This document shows positions 15,455-24,314 of a DNA stretch of 53,642 bases, piece by piece. The translations under genes were made by a program, and so were the position numbers. Numbering within the stretch: position 1 is the first letter of the stretch; each line of letters begins with the position of its first letter. The stretch spans positions 1 through 53,642 of the forward strand of contig NZ_JARXRM010000034.1 of NCBI RefSeq assembly GCF_029887875.1. The letters are read 5' to 3'. Source of the DNA: Luteimonas endophytica. Its GTDB lineage: Bacteria; Pseudomonadota; Gammaproteobacteria; Xanthomonadales; Xanthomonadaceae. Under the pieces are notes generated by a model that saw only the letters and a program-made list of their open reading frames with translations, had not been told where the DNA came from and searched no databases.

Positions 15455-17930
15455 GGCGACGCTCGAGCTGGGCGGCGGCGCGGCTCACCCGGGTGCGCCA
15501 GTCCTCGGTGCTCAGCCGCCCGCGGATCGATTCGGCCCACAGCGGGAACGAGAGCGGGGTCAGCGTCGCGGTGGCATGCCATCGCAGCGTGCGGCCGGCG
15601 CAGTCGCGCAGGGTGCGCCGCAGCCGCCCGACCTCGAGCTGGCCTTCGAACACTTCGCGTTCGGCCTGCTCCAGCAGCATGTGGCCCGGATCGTGGCGCT
15701 GCAGCACGTCGAACAGCAGCCCGCTGGAGGCCTGCAGCTGCCGCAGCGAGCGCGGCGCGCGTCCCGGCAGCGACGGCGGGAGCAGCCCCGCCACCCGGGC
15801 GATGCCGCGGAACTGGCGGCGCGCCAGCTCGGCCAGGTTGAGGCTCTCGCGCAGATCCTGCAGCAGCCGTTCCGGTGTGAGCATCGCGCGCAATGTATCG
15901 GCATCCATGGAGGTGTCCTGCGCCGGCGACAGCACCAGCCCGTAGTCGTTGGCGGAGAAGGCGAAGCTGTTCGGCGCTCCCCTGCCCCAGCGCAGCGCCA
16001 GCAGCGCCGCCAGGCCGTCGTGTACCTGCCGCCCAGCGAACGGATAAAGAAACAGGTGCCGGCCACCGCGCACCGTGCTCCACTCCGCCAGCAGCGTGCC
16101 GGGCGCGGGCAGCGCCGAGAGCCGCTGCTGCAGCCGCAGCAGTCCGTCGACGGCCTGCAGTTCGGGCGCGTCGCGTGGCCCGCCGAGGGTCCGCTCCACT
16201 TCCCGCGCGAGCTCGCCCGACAGCGGCAGCCGGCCGCCCATCCATTTCGGCACCGCGCCGTCGCCGCCCCTGGCCAGGCGCACCCAGGCGGTCATGTTCT
16301 CCAGCCGGATCAGCTCGAGCGTGCGCCCGGCGAACAGGAAGCGGTCGCCCCGGCGCAAACGGCCGACGAAGCCTTCTTCCACCGCGCCCAGCGCGCCGCC
16401 GCGCGGGAACCGCACCTGCACCGCGCCGTCGCTGGCGATGGTGCCGATCGACAGCCGGTGCCGCAGCGCCACGCGCCGGTCCGGCACGCGGTACGCACCG
16501 TCTTGGTCGCGAACCACGCGGCGGAAATCGGGATAGCCCGCCAGCGCCCGCCCGCCCTGCACCACGAAATCCAGCACCGCGCCCCAGGCGCCGGCATCGA
16601 GCGCGCGGAACGCGTGGGTGCCGCGTACCTCGCGCAGCAGCGGCTCGGCGTGGAACCCGCCGCCGAGCGCCAGGGTGACGCAGTGCTGCGAGAGCACGTC
16701 CAGGCTCAGCGTCGGCGGCGGCCGCGCCTCGATCGTCCCGCGCGCCACCGCGGCACGCGCGGCGGCGTACTCGACCAGCTCCAGCGCATGGGTCGGCACG
16801 CAGACCACGCGCCCGGCCTCGCCGGGGCGGTGCCTGGCGCGGCCGGCGCGCTGCAGCAGCCGCGCCACGCCCTTGGGGCTGCCCAGCTGCAGCACCTGGT
16901 CGACCGCGGGAAAGTCGACGCCGAGGTCCAGGCTGGAAGTGGCCACCACGCAGCGCACGCCGCCCTCGCGCAGCCCCTGTTCGGCGGCCGCGCGCAGGGC
17001 GGGATCCAGCGAGCCGTGGTGCAGCGCCAGGGTTTCCGGCGCTTCCGGCCAGACCGAGGCGAGCGCCTGGTGCCACAGTTCGGCCTGGGAGCGGGTGTTG
17101 GCGAACAGCAGGCTGGTGCGCACCGCGAGCAGCTTCTCGAGCACCCGCGGCAGCTGGGCGAGCCCGAGGTGCCCGGCCCAGGGGAATCGCTCGCCCCGGT
17201 GCGGCAGCAGCGCCTCCAGGCTGAACGCCCGGGGCGCCGCGCCGGCCACGACCGCCGCGTCCGGTGCATGCGGCAGCAGCACGTCGCGTGCCTCGTCGAG
17301 GTTGCCCAGCGTCGCCGACAGGCCCCAGATCCGCAGCGCCGGATTGAGCGCGCGCAGCCTTGCCAGCCCGAGCTGGAGCAGCACCCCGCGCTTGTTGCCG
17401 AGCAGCTCGTGCCATTCGTCCACGATCACGCACTTCAGCCCGGCCAGGCGCGGCGACGTGTCCGGGTAGGACAGCAGCAGCGCCAGCGACTCGGGCGTTG
17501 TGACCAGCGCGTCGAGCCGTCCGGCGCGCGCCAGGCGCCGGTCGCGGGCGCTGGCGTCGCCGGTGCGCAGGCCCAGCTGCCAGTCGAGGCCCACCGCGGC
17601 GGCGGCGTCGCGCAGCGCGAGCAGGGTATCGGCCGCGAGCGCCCGCAGCGGGGTGATCCAGAGCACCCGCAGTTCCGGAGCACGCCCCGGTCCCCCCGCG
17701 GCGGCGCGTTCCGGCTGCGCGAGTGCCAGCGCCTCCAGCAGCGGGCCGCCGAACGCGGCCAGGGTCTTGCCGCTGCCGGTCGGCGTGTGCAGCAGGCCGG
17801 ACTCCCCCGCCAGGTAGCGCCGCCAGAGCTCCCGCTGGAACGGCGCTGCGGCCCAGCCGCGCGCCGCGAACCAGCGCAGCAGCGGTGCGTCGGTCGCGGC
17901 CGCGGCGGCCGGGTCGGAGGCGCCCGCCAC
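15444..17930 (-). CDS. Ligase-associated DEXH-box DNA helicase (Lhr-like)
   Basis: An 828-residue superfamily 2 helicase. The N-terminal RecA domain has Q-motif-like AAPFQRELWRRYL, Walker A HTPTGSGKT (residues 48-56) and the DEWH box in CVIVDEWHELLGNKRG. It is followed by LSATLGN. The second RecA domain has LLFANTRSQAELWHQ, VVATSSLDLGVDFP and LLQRAGRARHRPGE. A long C-terminal region with the Lhr winged-helix and core follows. The size fits ligase-associated Lhr (about 820 residues), not the 1,500-residue Lhr. The best start is a GTG at 17930, 2 bp after the ligase stop; the frame is open far upstream inside the ligase gene, but that part is antisense-like noise. Confidence 0.93.
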   Translation of the reverse strand: MAGASDPAAAAATDAPLLRWFAARGWAAAPFQRELWRRYLAGESGLLHTPTGSGKTLAAFGGPLLEALALAQPERAAAGGPGRAPELRVLWITPLRALAADTLLALRDAAAAVGLDWQLGLRTGDASARDRRLARAGRLDALVTTPESLALLLSYPDTSPRLAGLKCVIVDEWHELLGNKRGVLLQLGLARLRALNPALRIWGLSATLGNLDEARDVLLPHAPDAAVVAGAAPRAFSLEALLPHRGERFPWAGHLGLAQLPRVLEKLLAVRTSLLFANTRSQAELWHQALASVWPEAPETLALHHGSLDPALRAAAEQGLREGGVRCVVATSSLDLGVDFPAVDQVLQLGSPKGVARLLQRAGRARHRPGEAGRVVCVPTHALELVEYAAARAAVARGTIEARPPPTLSLDVLSQHCVTLALGGGFHAEPLLREVRGTHAFRALDAGAWGAVLDFVVQGGRALAGYPDFRRVVRDQDGAYRVPDRRVALRHRLSIGTIASDGAVQVRFPRGGALGAVEEGFVGRLRRGDRFLFAGRTLELIRLENMTAWVRLARGGDGAVPKWMGGRLPLSGELAREVERTLGGPRDAPELQAVDGLLRLQQRLSALPAPGTLLAEWSTVRGGRHLFLYPFAGRQVHDGLAALLALRWGRGAPNSFAFSANDYGLVLSPAQDTSMDADTLRAMLTPERLLQDLRESLNLAELARRQFRGIARVAGLLPPSLPGRAPRSLRQLQASSGLLFDVLQRHDPGHMLLEQAEREVFEGQLEVGRLRRTLRDCAGRTLRWHATATLTPLSFPLWAESIRGRLSTEDWRTRVSRAAAQLERRHGR

Positions 17931-17932
17931 GG

Positions 17933-19540
17933 TCAGCGCGCCAGGGTCCGCAGGGTATCGAGGCGGTCGGCCTGGGCGGCGGGCTTGTCGTGGCGCCAGC
18001 GCAGGATCCGCGGGAACCGCACGGCGATCCCGGACTTGTGCCTCGCGCTGCGGTTGACCGCCTCGAAGCCGAGCTCGAATACGTGCTCTGCGCGCACCGA
18101 ACGCACCGGGCCGAAGCGCTCCAGCGTGTTGGCGCGGATCCAGCGGTCCAGGGTGAGAATTTCCTTGTCGTCCAGGCCGGAGTAGGCCTTGGCCACCGGC
18201 ACCAGCGCGTCGCCGTCCCAGAGCCCGAAGGTGTAGTCGGTGTAGAGGCTGCTGCGGCGGCCGCTGCCGTGCTGCGCGTACAGCAGCACGGCATCGATGG
18301 TGAGCGGGTCGATCTTCCATTTCCACCAGTCGCCGCGCCGGCGCCCCGAGCGATAGGGCGAGTCGCGACGCTTGAGCATCAGCCCCTCGACGGCGCGTTC
18401 GCGCGCCAGCCCGCGCAGCCTGGCCGCCTCGTTCCAGTCGGCGACTTCGACCTGCGGCGAGAGCACGATGCGCGGGTCGGCGTGGGCGGCGAGCAGGGTC
18501 TCGAGCCGCTCGCGGCGCTGCTGCAGCGGCCACTCGCGCAGGTCCTCGCCATCGAGTTCCAGCACGTCGTAGGCCTGGACCCGGACCGGGGTATCGGCCA
18601 GCAGCCTGGGGCCCGGCTTGCGGCGCTGGATCCGCTTCTGCAGGGCGATGAACGGCAGCGGCGTGGCGCCGCCGCCGCTGCCCCAGGCCAGCAGTTCGCC
18701 GTCCAGCACGCAGCCGTCCGGCAGCCCCGCCGCCGCCGCCTCGATCTCGGGAAAGCGGCCGTCCAGGCGCTCCTCGCCGCGCGACCACAGCGCCACCTCG
18801 CCGCCGCGGCGGATCAGCTGCAGGCGGATACCGTCCCACTTCCACTCCAGCAGCCACTCGCCGACCTCGCCGAGCCCCTCGGGGCCGTCCTCCAGCGGCG
18901 AGGCGAGGAAGAACGGGTACGGCTGCTGGCGATCGGCCGGCAGCGCTTCGACGGTCAGCAGGTCGCGCATGAACGAGGGCGTCGGCGTCCATTCGCCGAG
19001 CATGCGCTGGGCGATGCGGGCGATGTCCACGCCGCTCATCTCCGCCAGCGCCTGCTGCACCGTGCGCTGCGACACGCCTACCCGCAACGCGCCGGTCAGC
19101 AGCTTGTTGAACACCAGCCGCTCGTCGAACGGCAGCGTGCGCCAGGCCTCGAGCACCAGCGCGCGGCGCACCTCCGGCTCGCGGTTGGCGACCGGCAGCA
19201 GGCGCCGCTCGACCCAGTCGGCCAGGCCGGTGTCGTCGGTGGACGCCGCCGGATCGTCGAGCAGCAGCGCCAGCGTCTCGGCCAGGTCGCCGACCTGGTC
19301 GTGGCTGTCCTCGACCAGCCAGTCCGGCAGCCCGGCCTCGGCCGCGATCCACTCGCGCAGTTCGCGGGTGCCGGCGATGCGCTGCCTGGCGCCGGCGACC
19401 TTGCCGCCCGACAGCAGGTACAGCGCCCAGGCGGCGTCGCGCGGCGGCGCCTGGCGGAAATACCCCGCCAGCGCCGCGCGCCGGTCGAGCGTGGCGGTGC
19501 TGCGGTCCAGCTCGCGGTACAGGGCGGCGAAGCGCTTCAT
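17933..19540 (-). CDS. ATP-dependent DNA ligase of the Lhr-associated type
   Basis: A 535-residue ATP-dependent ligase. An N-terminal DNA-binding domain (residues 1 to about 200, with FNKLLTGALRVGVS) precedes the nucleotidyltransferase domain. The adenylation motif I is EWKWDGIRLQ, with catalytic Lys234. Motif III is YDVLELDGED, motif IV EGLMLKRRDSPY and motif V WWKWKIDPLTIDAVL. The OB-fold follows and contains YTDYTFGLWDG. It seals nicks during repair; bacteria of this kind also have an NAD-dependent LigA elsewhere. The ATG at 19540 gives the family start MKRFAALY. It lies between exo and lhr in the cassette. Confidence 0.95.
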   Translation of the reverse strand: MKRFAALYRELDRSTATLDRRAALAGYFRQAPPRDAAWALYLLSGGKVAGARQRIAGTRELREWIAAEAGLPDWLVEDSHDQVGDLAETLALLLDDPAASTDDTGLADWVERRLLPVANREPEVRRALVLEAWRTLPFDERLVFNKLLTGALRVGVSQRTVQQALAEMSGVDIARIAQRMLGEWTPTPSFMRDLLTVEALPADRQQPYPFFLASPLEDGPEGLGEVGEWLLEWKWDGIRLQLIRRGGEVALWSRGEERLDGRFPEIEAAAAGLPDGCVLDGELLAWGSGGGATPLPFIALQKRIQRRKPGPRLLADTPVRVQAYDVLELDGEDLREWPLQQRRERLETLLAAHADPRIVLSPQVEVADWNEAARLRGLARERAVEGLMLKRRDSPYRSGRRRGDWWKWKIDPLTIDAVLLYAQHGSGRRSSLYTDYTFGLWDGDALVPVAKAYSGLDDKEILTLDRWIRANTLERFGPVRSVRAEHVFELGFEAVNRSARHKSGIAVRFPRILRWRHDKPAAQADRLDTLRTLAR

Positions 19541-19595
19541 CCGCGCCCCTCGCCGCCCGGCGCTCCTGCGTCCAGCGCCCGGTGCGCGCGGCACT

Positions 19596-20591
19596 TCATT
19601 CCTCTTCCCCGAAGCCGGTCCGGAACGCCTCGGCGGCGATGCCTTCCTCGTTGAGCGCACGCACGATCGCATCGGTGTTGCCGTGGGTGGCGATCACCCG
19701 GCGCGCGCCGGTCTCGCGCACGGTGCGCATCAGGTCCGGCCAGTCGGCATGGTCGGAGATCACGAAGCCGCGGTCGTGGTTGCGCCGGCGGCGGTTGCCG
19801 CGTACCCGCATCCAGCCGGAGGCGAAGCCGGTCTGGGCGCGGCGGAAGCGCCGCATCCACGGGCTGCCGGCGGCCGAGGGGGGCGCCAGCACCAGTTCTC
19901 CGGCGAAGTCGCGGCCCTGCGTCTCCTCCGCCACCGCGGCGGTCGGCAGCATCGCTACCCCGGCCTCGCGGTAGACCCGCACCCCTGCGGCGATCGCGCC
20001 GTGCAGCAGCGCCGGGCGGTCGGTATGCGCCGCCAGTTCGGCCAGGATCCGCTGCGCCTTGCCGAGGGCGTAGCAGAACAGCACGGCGGCCTCGCCACGT
20101 GCGGCGCAGTGGTCACGCCATTCCACGATCGCGCGCGCGACCTCGCCGGTCGGCGGCCAGCGGTACACCGGCAGGCCGAACGTGGCCTCGGTGATGAACG
20201 TGTCGCACGCCACCACCTCGAACGGCGCGCAGGTCGGATCCGGCTGGCGCTTGTAGTCGCCCGACGCCACCCAGACCTCGCCGCCAGCCTCGATCCGCAC
20301 CTGCGCCGAACCCAGCACATGGCCGGCTGGATGCAGCGACACGCGGGCGCCGCCGAGCTCGAACGCCGCGCCGTGCGCATGCGGGTGGTAGCGCTGCTCG
20401 CCCAGGCGCCAGCGCAGCACCGGCAGGCAGGCGTCGCTGCAGTGGTATTCGCCCATGCCGGCACGGGCGTGGTCGCCGTGGCCGTGGGTGATGACCGCGA
20501 TGGGCACCGGCCGCCACGGATCGATATGGAAGCCGCCGACCGGGCAATAGAGACCTTCGGGGCGAAGTTCGACGAGATCCTTGGCGACCAT
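19596..20591 (-). CDS. Ligase-associated DNA exonuclease (MBL fold)
   Basis: A 331-residue metallo-beta-lactamase/beta-CASP-type nuclease. The metal motif is ITHGHGDHARAG, with H36, H38, D40 and H41. It is followed by HPAGHVLGSAQ, ASGDYKRQPDP, DTFITEATFGLP, LFCYALGKAQR and FVISDHADWPDL, and a C-terminal THGNTDAIVRAL. These match the exonuclease of ligase-associated damage response operons (Artemis/SNM1-like). It begins the cassette, whose order is exo, lig, lhr, pdeM; the gap to lig is 55 bp. Confidence 0.92.
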   Translation of the reverse strand: MVAKDLVELRPEGLYCPVGGFHIDPWRPVPIAVITHGHGDHARAGMGEYHCSDACLPVLRWRLGEQRYHPHAHGAAFELGGARVSLHPAGHVLGSAQVRIEAGGEVWVASGDYKRQPDPTCAPFEVVACDTFITEATFGLPVYRWPPTGEVARAIVEWRDHCAARGEAAVLFCYALGKAQRILAELAAHTDRPALLHGAIAAGVRVYREAGVAMLPTAAVAEETQGRDFAGELVLAPPSAAGSPWMRRFRRAQTGFASGWMRVRGNRRRRNHDRGFVISDHADWPDLMRTVRETGARRVIATHGNTDAIVRALNEEGIAAEAFRTGFGEEE

Positions 20592-20682
20592 GGCCGGAGT
20601 CTGGCGTGGCGCGCGTGCAGGGCGCGCAGACGCGGGCCCGCAGCGATGCAGGGCCTAGCCCCGGCGCGCGCGCCGGCCGGAG

Positions 20683-23600
20683 CTATCCGGCCGGGTCCTC
20701 CGGTTCTCCGCCCCCGAGCACCCGGTGGATGGTCGCCGCCAGCGCCCGCCCGGTCAGGGGCTTGCGCAGGAAGGCGTCGAATCCGGCCGCACGCGCCGCG
20801 GGCTCGGCCTCGCCGTCGGCGCGCGCGGTGATCGCCACCAGCGGCCGGGCGAAGCCCTGGTCGCGCAGCTGCCGGGCCAGCGCCAGGCCGTCGATGCCGG
20901 GCAGGTCGAGATCGAGCAGAGCCAGGCTGAAATCGCCGCCGGCGACCTCGGTCAGCGCAGCCAGCCCGTGGGCGGCGTGGGTCACCTCGTGGCCCTGCAC
21001 GCGCAGCAGCCCGGCGATCACCTCGGCGACGATGGCATCGTCCTCAACCAGCAGGACCCGCCCGCCCGGTGCCGGCTCGCCGCCCGGCAGCGGCGCGGCG
21101 GCGGCCGCGGCCGGCGGCAGCGGCAGCTCGACGGTGAAGCGGGTGCCCTGGCCGGGTTCGCTGTCGACCGCGACGTGTCCGCCCATCGCCGCTGCAAGTT
21201 CCTGGCAGATCGCAAGGCCCAGCCCGCTGCCGCCATAGCGGGCCGTGGTGCGCGCGCCGTCGGCCTGCTCGAAACGGCGGAACAGGCGCTGCTTCTGTTC
21301 GACGTTGAGCCCCGGCCCGGTATCCGACACCACGAACCGGACCGCCCCCTCGATCTCGTCGACGCGCAGCGTCACCTGTCCCCGCTCGGTGAACTTGATC
21401 GCGTTGCCGAGCAGGTTGAGCAGGATCTGTCGCACCCGCATCGCATCGCCGCGGACCCAGCGCGGCAGGCCGCGTCCGACCTGCTCGCGATACGCCAGGC
21501 CGCGCTGGCGCGCCAGCGGCGCCATCAGCCCGCCGACCTCGTGCAGCAGCCCGCGCAGGTCGAACGGCTGCGGATCGAGCTGCAGTTTCCCCGCCTCGAT
21601 CCGTGCCAGGTCCAGGGCGTCGTTGACCAGCCGCATCAGGTGCTCGCCGGCGCGGCGGATCGATTCGGTATACGCGCGCTGGCGCCCGTCGAGCGTCGTT
21701 TCCAGCAGCAGTTCGCTCATCCCCAGCACCCCGGTCATGGGCGTGCGCACTTCGTGCCCCAGGGTCGCCAGGAAGCGGGTCTTGGCCTCGGACGCCTGCT
21801 CGGCCAGCTCGCGCTTGTGCTCGACCAGCTGCCAGGCATGGCGGCGCCGCAGCCGCGTGCGGTAGGCGGCGGCCAGCCACCAGGCCAGCAGCAGCCCGGC
21901 CAGCGCGAACAGCGCCAGCGCCCACGGGGTACGCCACCAGGGTGGCGTGACCTCGAACGCGAGGGTGGCGCGCTCCGACCAGACGCTGTCGGCGTTGCGG
22001 GCCTTCACCTGCAGCGTGTACCCCCCCGGCGGCAGCCGCGAGAAGACCCGCTCGCCGCTGGCGCCGGCAGCAACCCACCCTTCGTCGTGGCCGTCGAGCC
22101 GGAACGCGTAGGCGTTGGCCCTGGGATTGCGGAACGACAGCAGCCTGGCCACCACGCGCAGGTCGCGGGCGTCGTGGCCGATCGCGAAAGGCGCGTCCGG
22201 GGCGAAGCGCAACAATCCCTCGGCGCTGCGCACCTCGACGCGCTCGATCGCCAGGCTCGGCACCGGCCCGGTCGGCGCCAGGCGGCGCGGATCGAACAAC
22301 GCCAGCCCGTCGGGGGTGGCGGCGAGGATCCGGCCATGACCATGCGTCGCCACCGGACGCCCGGAGAACTCCTGGCCGGGCAGGCCGTCCCAGGCGCCGT
22401 AGACGCGCACCGCGCGGGCATCCGGATCGGCGCGTACCAGGCCGCGCACGCTGGTGAGCCACAGCGCTCCGTCGGCGTCGACCACCAGGCCGCCGAAGGC
22501 GACCCGCGGCAGGCCTTCGTCGGGGCCGAACCAGCGCTCGCAGGCCAGCGCGGCGCCGGTCCAGCGGCAGCGCTCCACCGCCCCCGGGCCGGCGAGCCAG
22601 AGCACGCCGCCGGCCGCCGCGGCGAAGTCGGAGTAGGAGCCGCGGGGAGCGCCCGGCACGAACACCCATCGTCCGCCAGCGTCCTCGAAGCGCCGCACCC
22701 CCAGGGTGGTGGTGGCCCACGGCGCGCCGTCGGGCCCGAGCCTGAGATTCCGGGCGATCTCGCCGCGTTCGAGGCCGCCGCCGCCAGGCGGGAAATCGTG
22801 GACCACCCGCCCGCCCCCATCGCGGGCCTGGATCCCGCCGGCATCGAACGCGATCCAGAGCAGCCCGTCGCCGGTCTCCAGGAAACTCTGCGCCTCGCCG
22901 TGCACCGCGTCGCCGGGGTCGCCCTGGCGCCAGCGGCGGATCGCGCCGCTGTCCGGCTCGAGCCGTGCCAGCCCGCCGCGCCACCCCACCCACACGGCGC
23001 CATCGCGGGCCTCGTGCACGCCGCCCAGGATCAGGCCTTCACCGACGTCCTTCATCGCGTGCCGGACCCCGCCGCTGGCCGGGTCCAGGCGGTCGAGCAC
23101 GCCTCCGGATCCCACCAGCCAGACGCCGCCATCGGCGGCGGGCGCGATCGCGCGGACATGGGCGTTGCCGAGGCTGTGCGGATCCTCCAGCCGCCTGCTG
23201 AGCACGGTGAACCGGCTCCACCCGGCCGGCTGGTACCACAGGCCGTTGGTGTTGCTGATCAACCATACGCCGCCCTCGCGGTCCTCGTGCGCGGAGGTCC
23301 ACTGCGGACGCACCTGGCCCTGCGCCAGCTCGCTGAAGAGCGGCACGGCGCTGACCTCGCCGCCGCTGGCGTGGCCGAGTCCGGCCGGCACGTCCAGCCA
23401 GAAATCGCCCCGCGAATCCTGCAGCAGCACCTGCAGCGGGCGCAGCCCGGGATCCTCCGGCCGCCACGGCGCGGCGACCACGCTGCCGTCGCCGCGGCGC
23501 GCGGCGACGCCGCCGGGCGTCCCGATCCACAGGGTGCCAGAGGCGTCGGCATGCAGGTGGTTCACCCGCCGGTCCGGCAGCGCGTCGCGCGGCAGCCGCT

Positions 23601-24237
23601 CGAAGCCGTCCCCGGTCCAGCGCGCCACGCCGTCGGTGGTCCCGACCCACAGGGCGCCGTCGTCCGCCGCCACCGCCAGGCTCACCACCCCGGCCGCGGG
23701 CAGGCTGCGCGGATCGTCGGGATCGGGCATGAAGCGGGCGACGGTACCGTCCCCGGCCATGCGGTGCAGGCCGCCATCGGCGGTGCCGATCCACAGCGCA
23801 TCGTCCGCGGTCGCCGCCAGCGACCAGATGTCGTCGCTACCGAGCCCGGGGGTATTGGCCCGGTCGAACCTGGCGAACCGGTCGACGGCCGGATCGTACA
23901 TGGCCAGCCCACCATGGCCGGTCCCGACCCACAACCGCCCCTTCCGGTCCAGCGCCAGCGACCACACGAAGTTGGCGGGAAGACCCTGCTCCTCGCGCCA
24001 GATGCGGAAGCCGGTGCCGTCGTAGCGCGCCAGGCCGTCGCTGGTCGCGATCCAGAGATAGCCGTGGCGGTCCTCGACCAGGTCGTTGATGCGGTTGGAG
24101 GGCAGCCCATCGGCGACGGTGAACTGGCGCGGACGCGGCGTGTCGCGAAGCTCGGCGGCGACGCCATGCGGCACCGGCAGCGACGCCAGCGCCAGGGCCA
24201 TCAACCACATCGTCCAGGGGTACGGCCGCCGGGTCAT
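20683..24237 (-). CDS. Hybrid sensor histidine kinase with periplasmic reg-prop beta-propeller, copy 1
   Basis: An 1184-residue inner-membrane hybrid kinase. The signal peptide/N-terminal hydrophobic segment is MWLMALALASLPVPHGVAAEL. Two-component-regulator propeller repeats follow from about residue 40 to 640, for example RINDLVEDRHGYLWIATSDGLARYDG and DALWIGTADGGLHRM. Next come a Y_Y_Y-type Ig domain ending in VTPPWWRTP and a transmembrane helix (LALFALAGLLLAWWLAAAY). HisKA has phospho-accepting His828 in GHEVRTPMTG. HATPase_c has LLNLLGNAIKFT, DTGPGL and GGSGLGLAI. A C-terminal receiver has VEDD and Asp1109 in LLDLDLPG. No DNA-binding domain follows, so output must pass through another protein. 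It is paralogous to the next gene; the ligand is unknown, though the propeller class often senses glycans. Confidence 0.92.
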   Translation of the reverse strand: MTRRPYPWTMWLMALALASLPVPHGVAAELRDTPRPRQFTVADGLPSNRINDLVEDRHGYLWIATSDGLARYDGTGFRIWREEQGLPANFVWSLALDRKGRLWVGTGHGGLAMYDPAVDRFARFDRANTPGLGSDDIWSLAATADDALWIGTADGGLHRMAGDGTVARFMPDPDDPRSLPAAGVVSLAVAADDGALWVGTTDGVARWTGDGFERLPRDALPDRRVNHLHADASGTLWIGTPGGVAARRGDGSVVAAPWRPEDPGLRPLQVLLQDSRGDFWLDVPAGLGHASGGEVSAVPLFSELAQGQVRPQWTSAHEDREGGVWLISNTNGLWYQPAGWSRFTVLSRRLEDPHSLGNAHVRAIAPAADGGVWLVGSGGVLDRLDPASGGVRHAMKDVGEGLILGGVHEARDGAVWVGWRGGLARLEPDSGAIRRWRQGDPGDAVHGEAQSFLETGDGLLWIAFDAGGIQARDGGGRVVHDFPPGGGGLERGEIARNLRLGPDGAPWATTTLGVRRFEDAGGRWVFVPGAPRGSYSDFAAAAGGVLWLAGPGAVERCRWTGAALACERWFGPDEGLPRVAFGGLVVDADGALWLTSVRGLVRADPDARAVRVYGAWDGLPGQEFSGRPVATHGHGRILAATPDGLALFDPRRLAPTGPVPSLAIERVEVRSAEGLLRFAPDAPFAIGHDARDLRVVARLLSFRNPRANAYAFRLDGHDEGWVAAGASGERVFSRLPPGGYTLQVKARNADSVWSERATLAFEVTPPWWRTPWALALFALAGLLLAWWLAAAYRTRLRRRHAWQLVEHKRELAEQASEAKTRFLATLGHEVRTPMTGVLGMSELLLETTLDGRQRAYTESIRRAGEHLMRLVNDALDLARIEAGKLQLDPQPFDLRGLLHEVGGLMAPLARQRGLAYREQVGRGLPRWVRGDAMRVRQILLNLLGNAIKFTERGQVTLRVDEIEGAVRFVVSDTGPGLNVEQKQRLFRRFEQADGARTTARYGGSGLGLAICQELAAAMGGHVAVDSEPGQGTRFTVELPLPPAAAAAAPLPGGEPAPGGRVLLVEDDAIVAEVIAGLLRVQGHEVTHAAHGLAALTEVAGGDFSLALLDLDLPGIDGLALARQLRDQGFARPLVAITARADGEAEPAARAAGFDAFLRKPLTGRALAATIHRVLGGGEPEDPAG

Positions 24238-24314
24238 CGGTGCGCGATCCACTCTGCTCCGCCAGTCGCGCAGGTTGGACGCAATGGCGGACGACGGCAA
24301 TCCCGGCGATCGCT

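Noticed and set aside
15120..18185. A 1021-codon plus-strand frame opposite lhr.
   Set aside because: Low-complexity Arg/Pro/Gln-rich translation without motifs; the helicase motifs on the minus strand are complete.
17931..19352. An upstream extension of the lhr frame adding about 470 residues.
   Set aside because: The extension lies entirely within the ligase gene in a different frame and shows only Arg/Gly/Ala-rich shadow sequence; the helicase starts naturally at GTG 17930.
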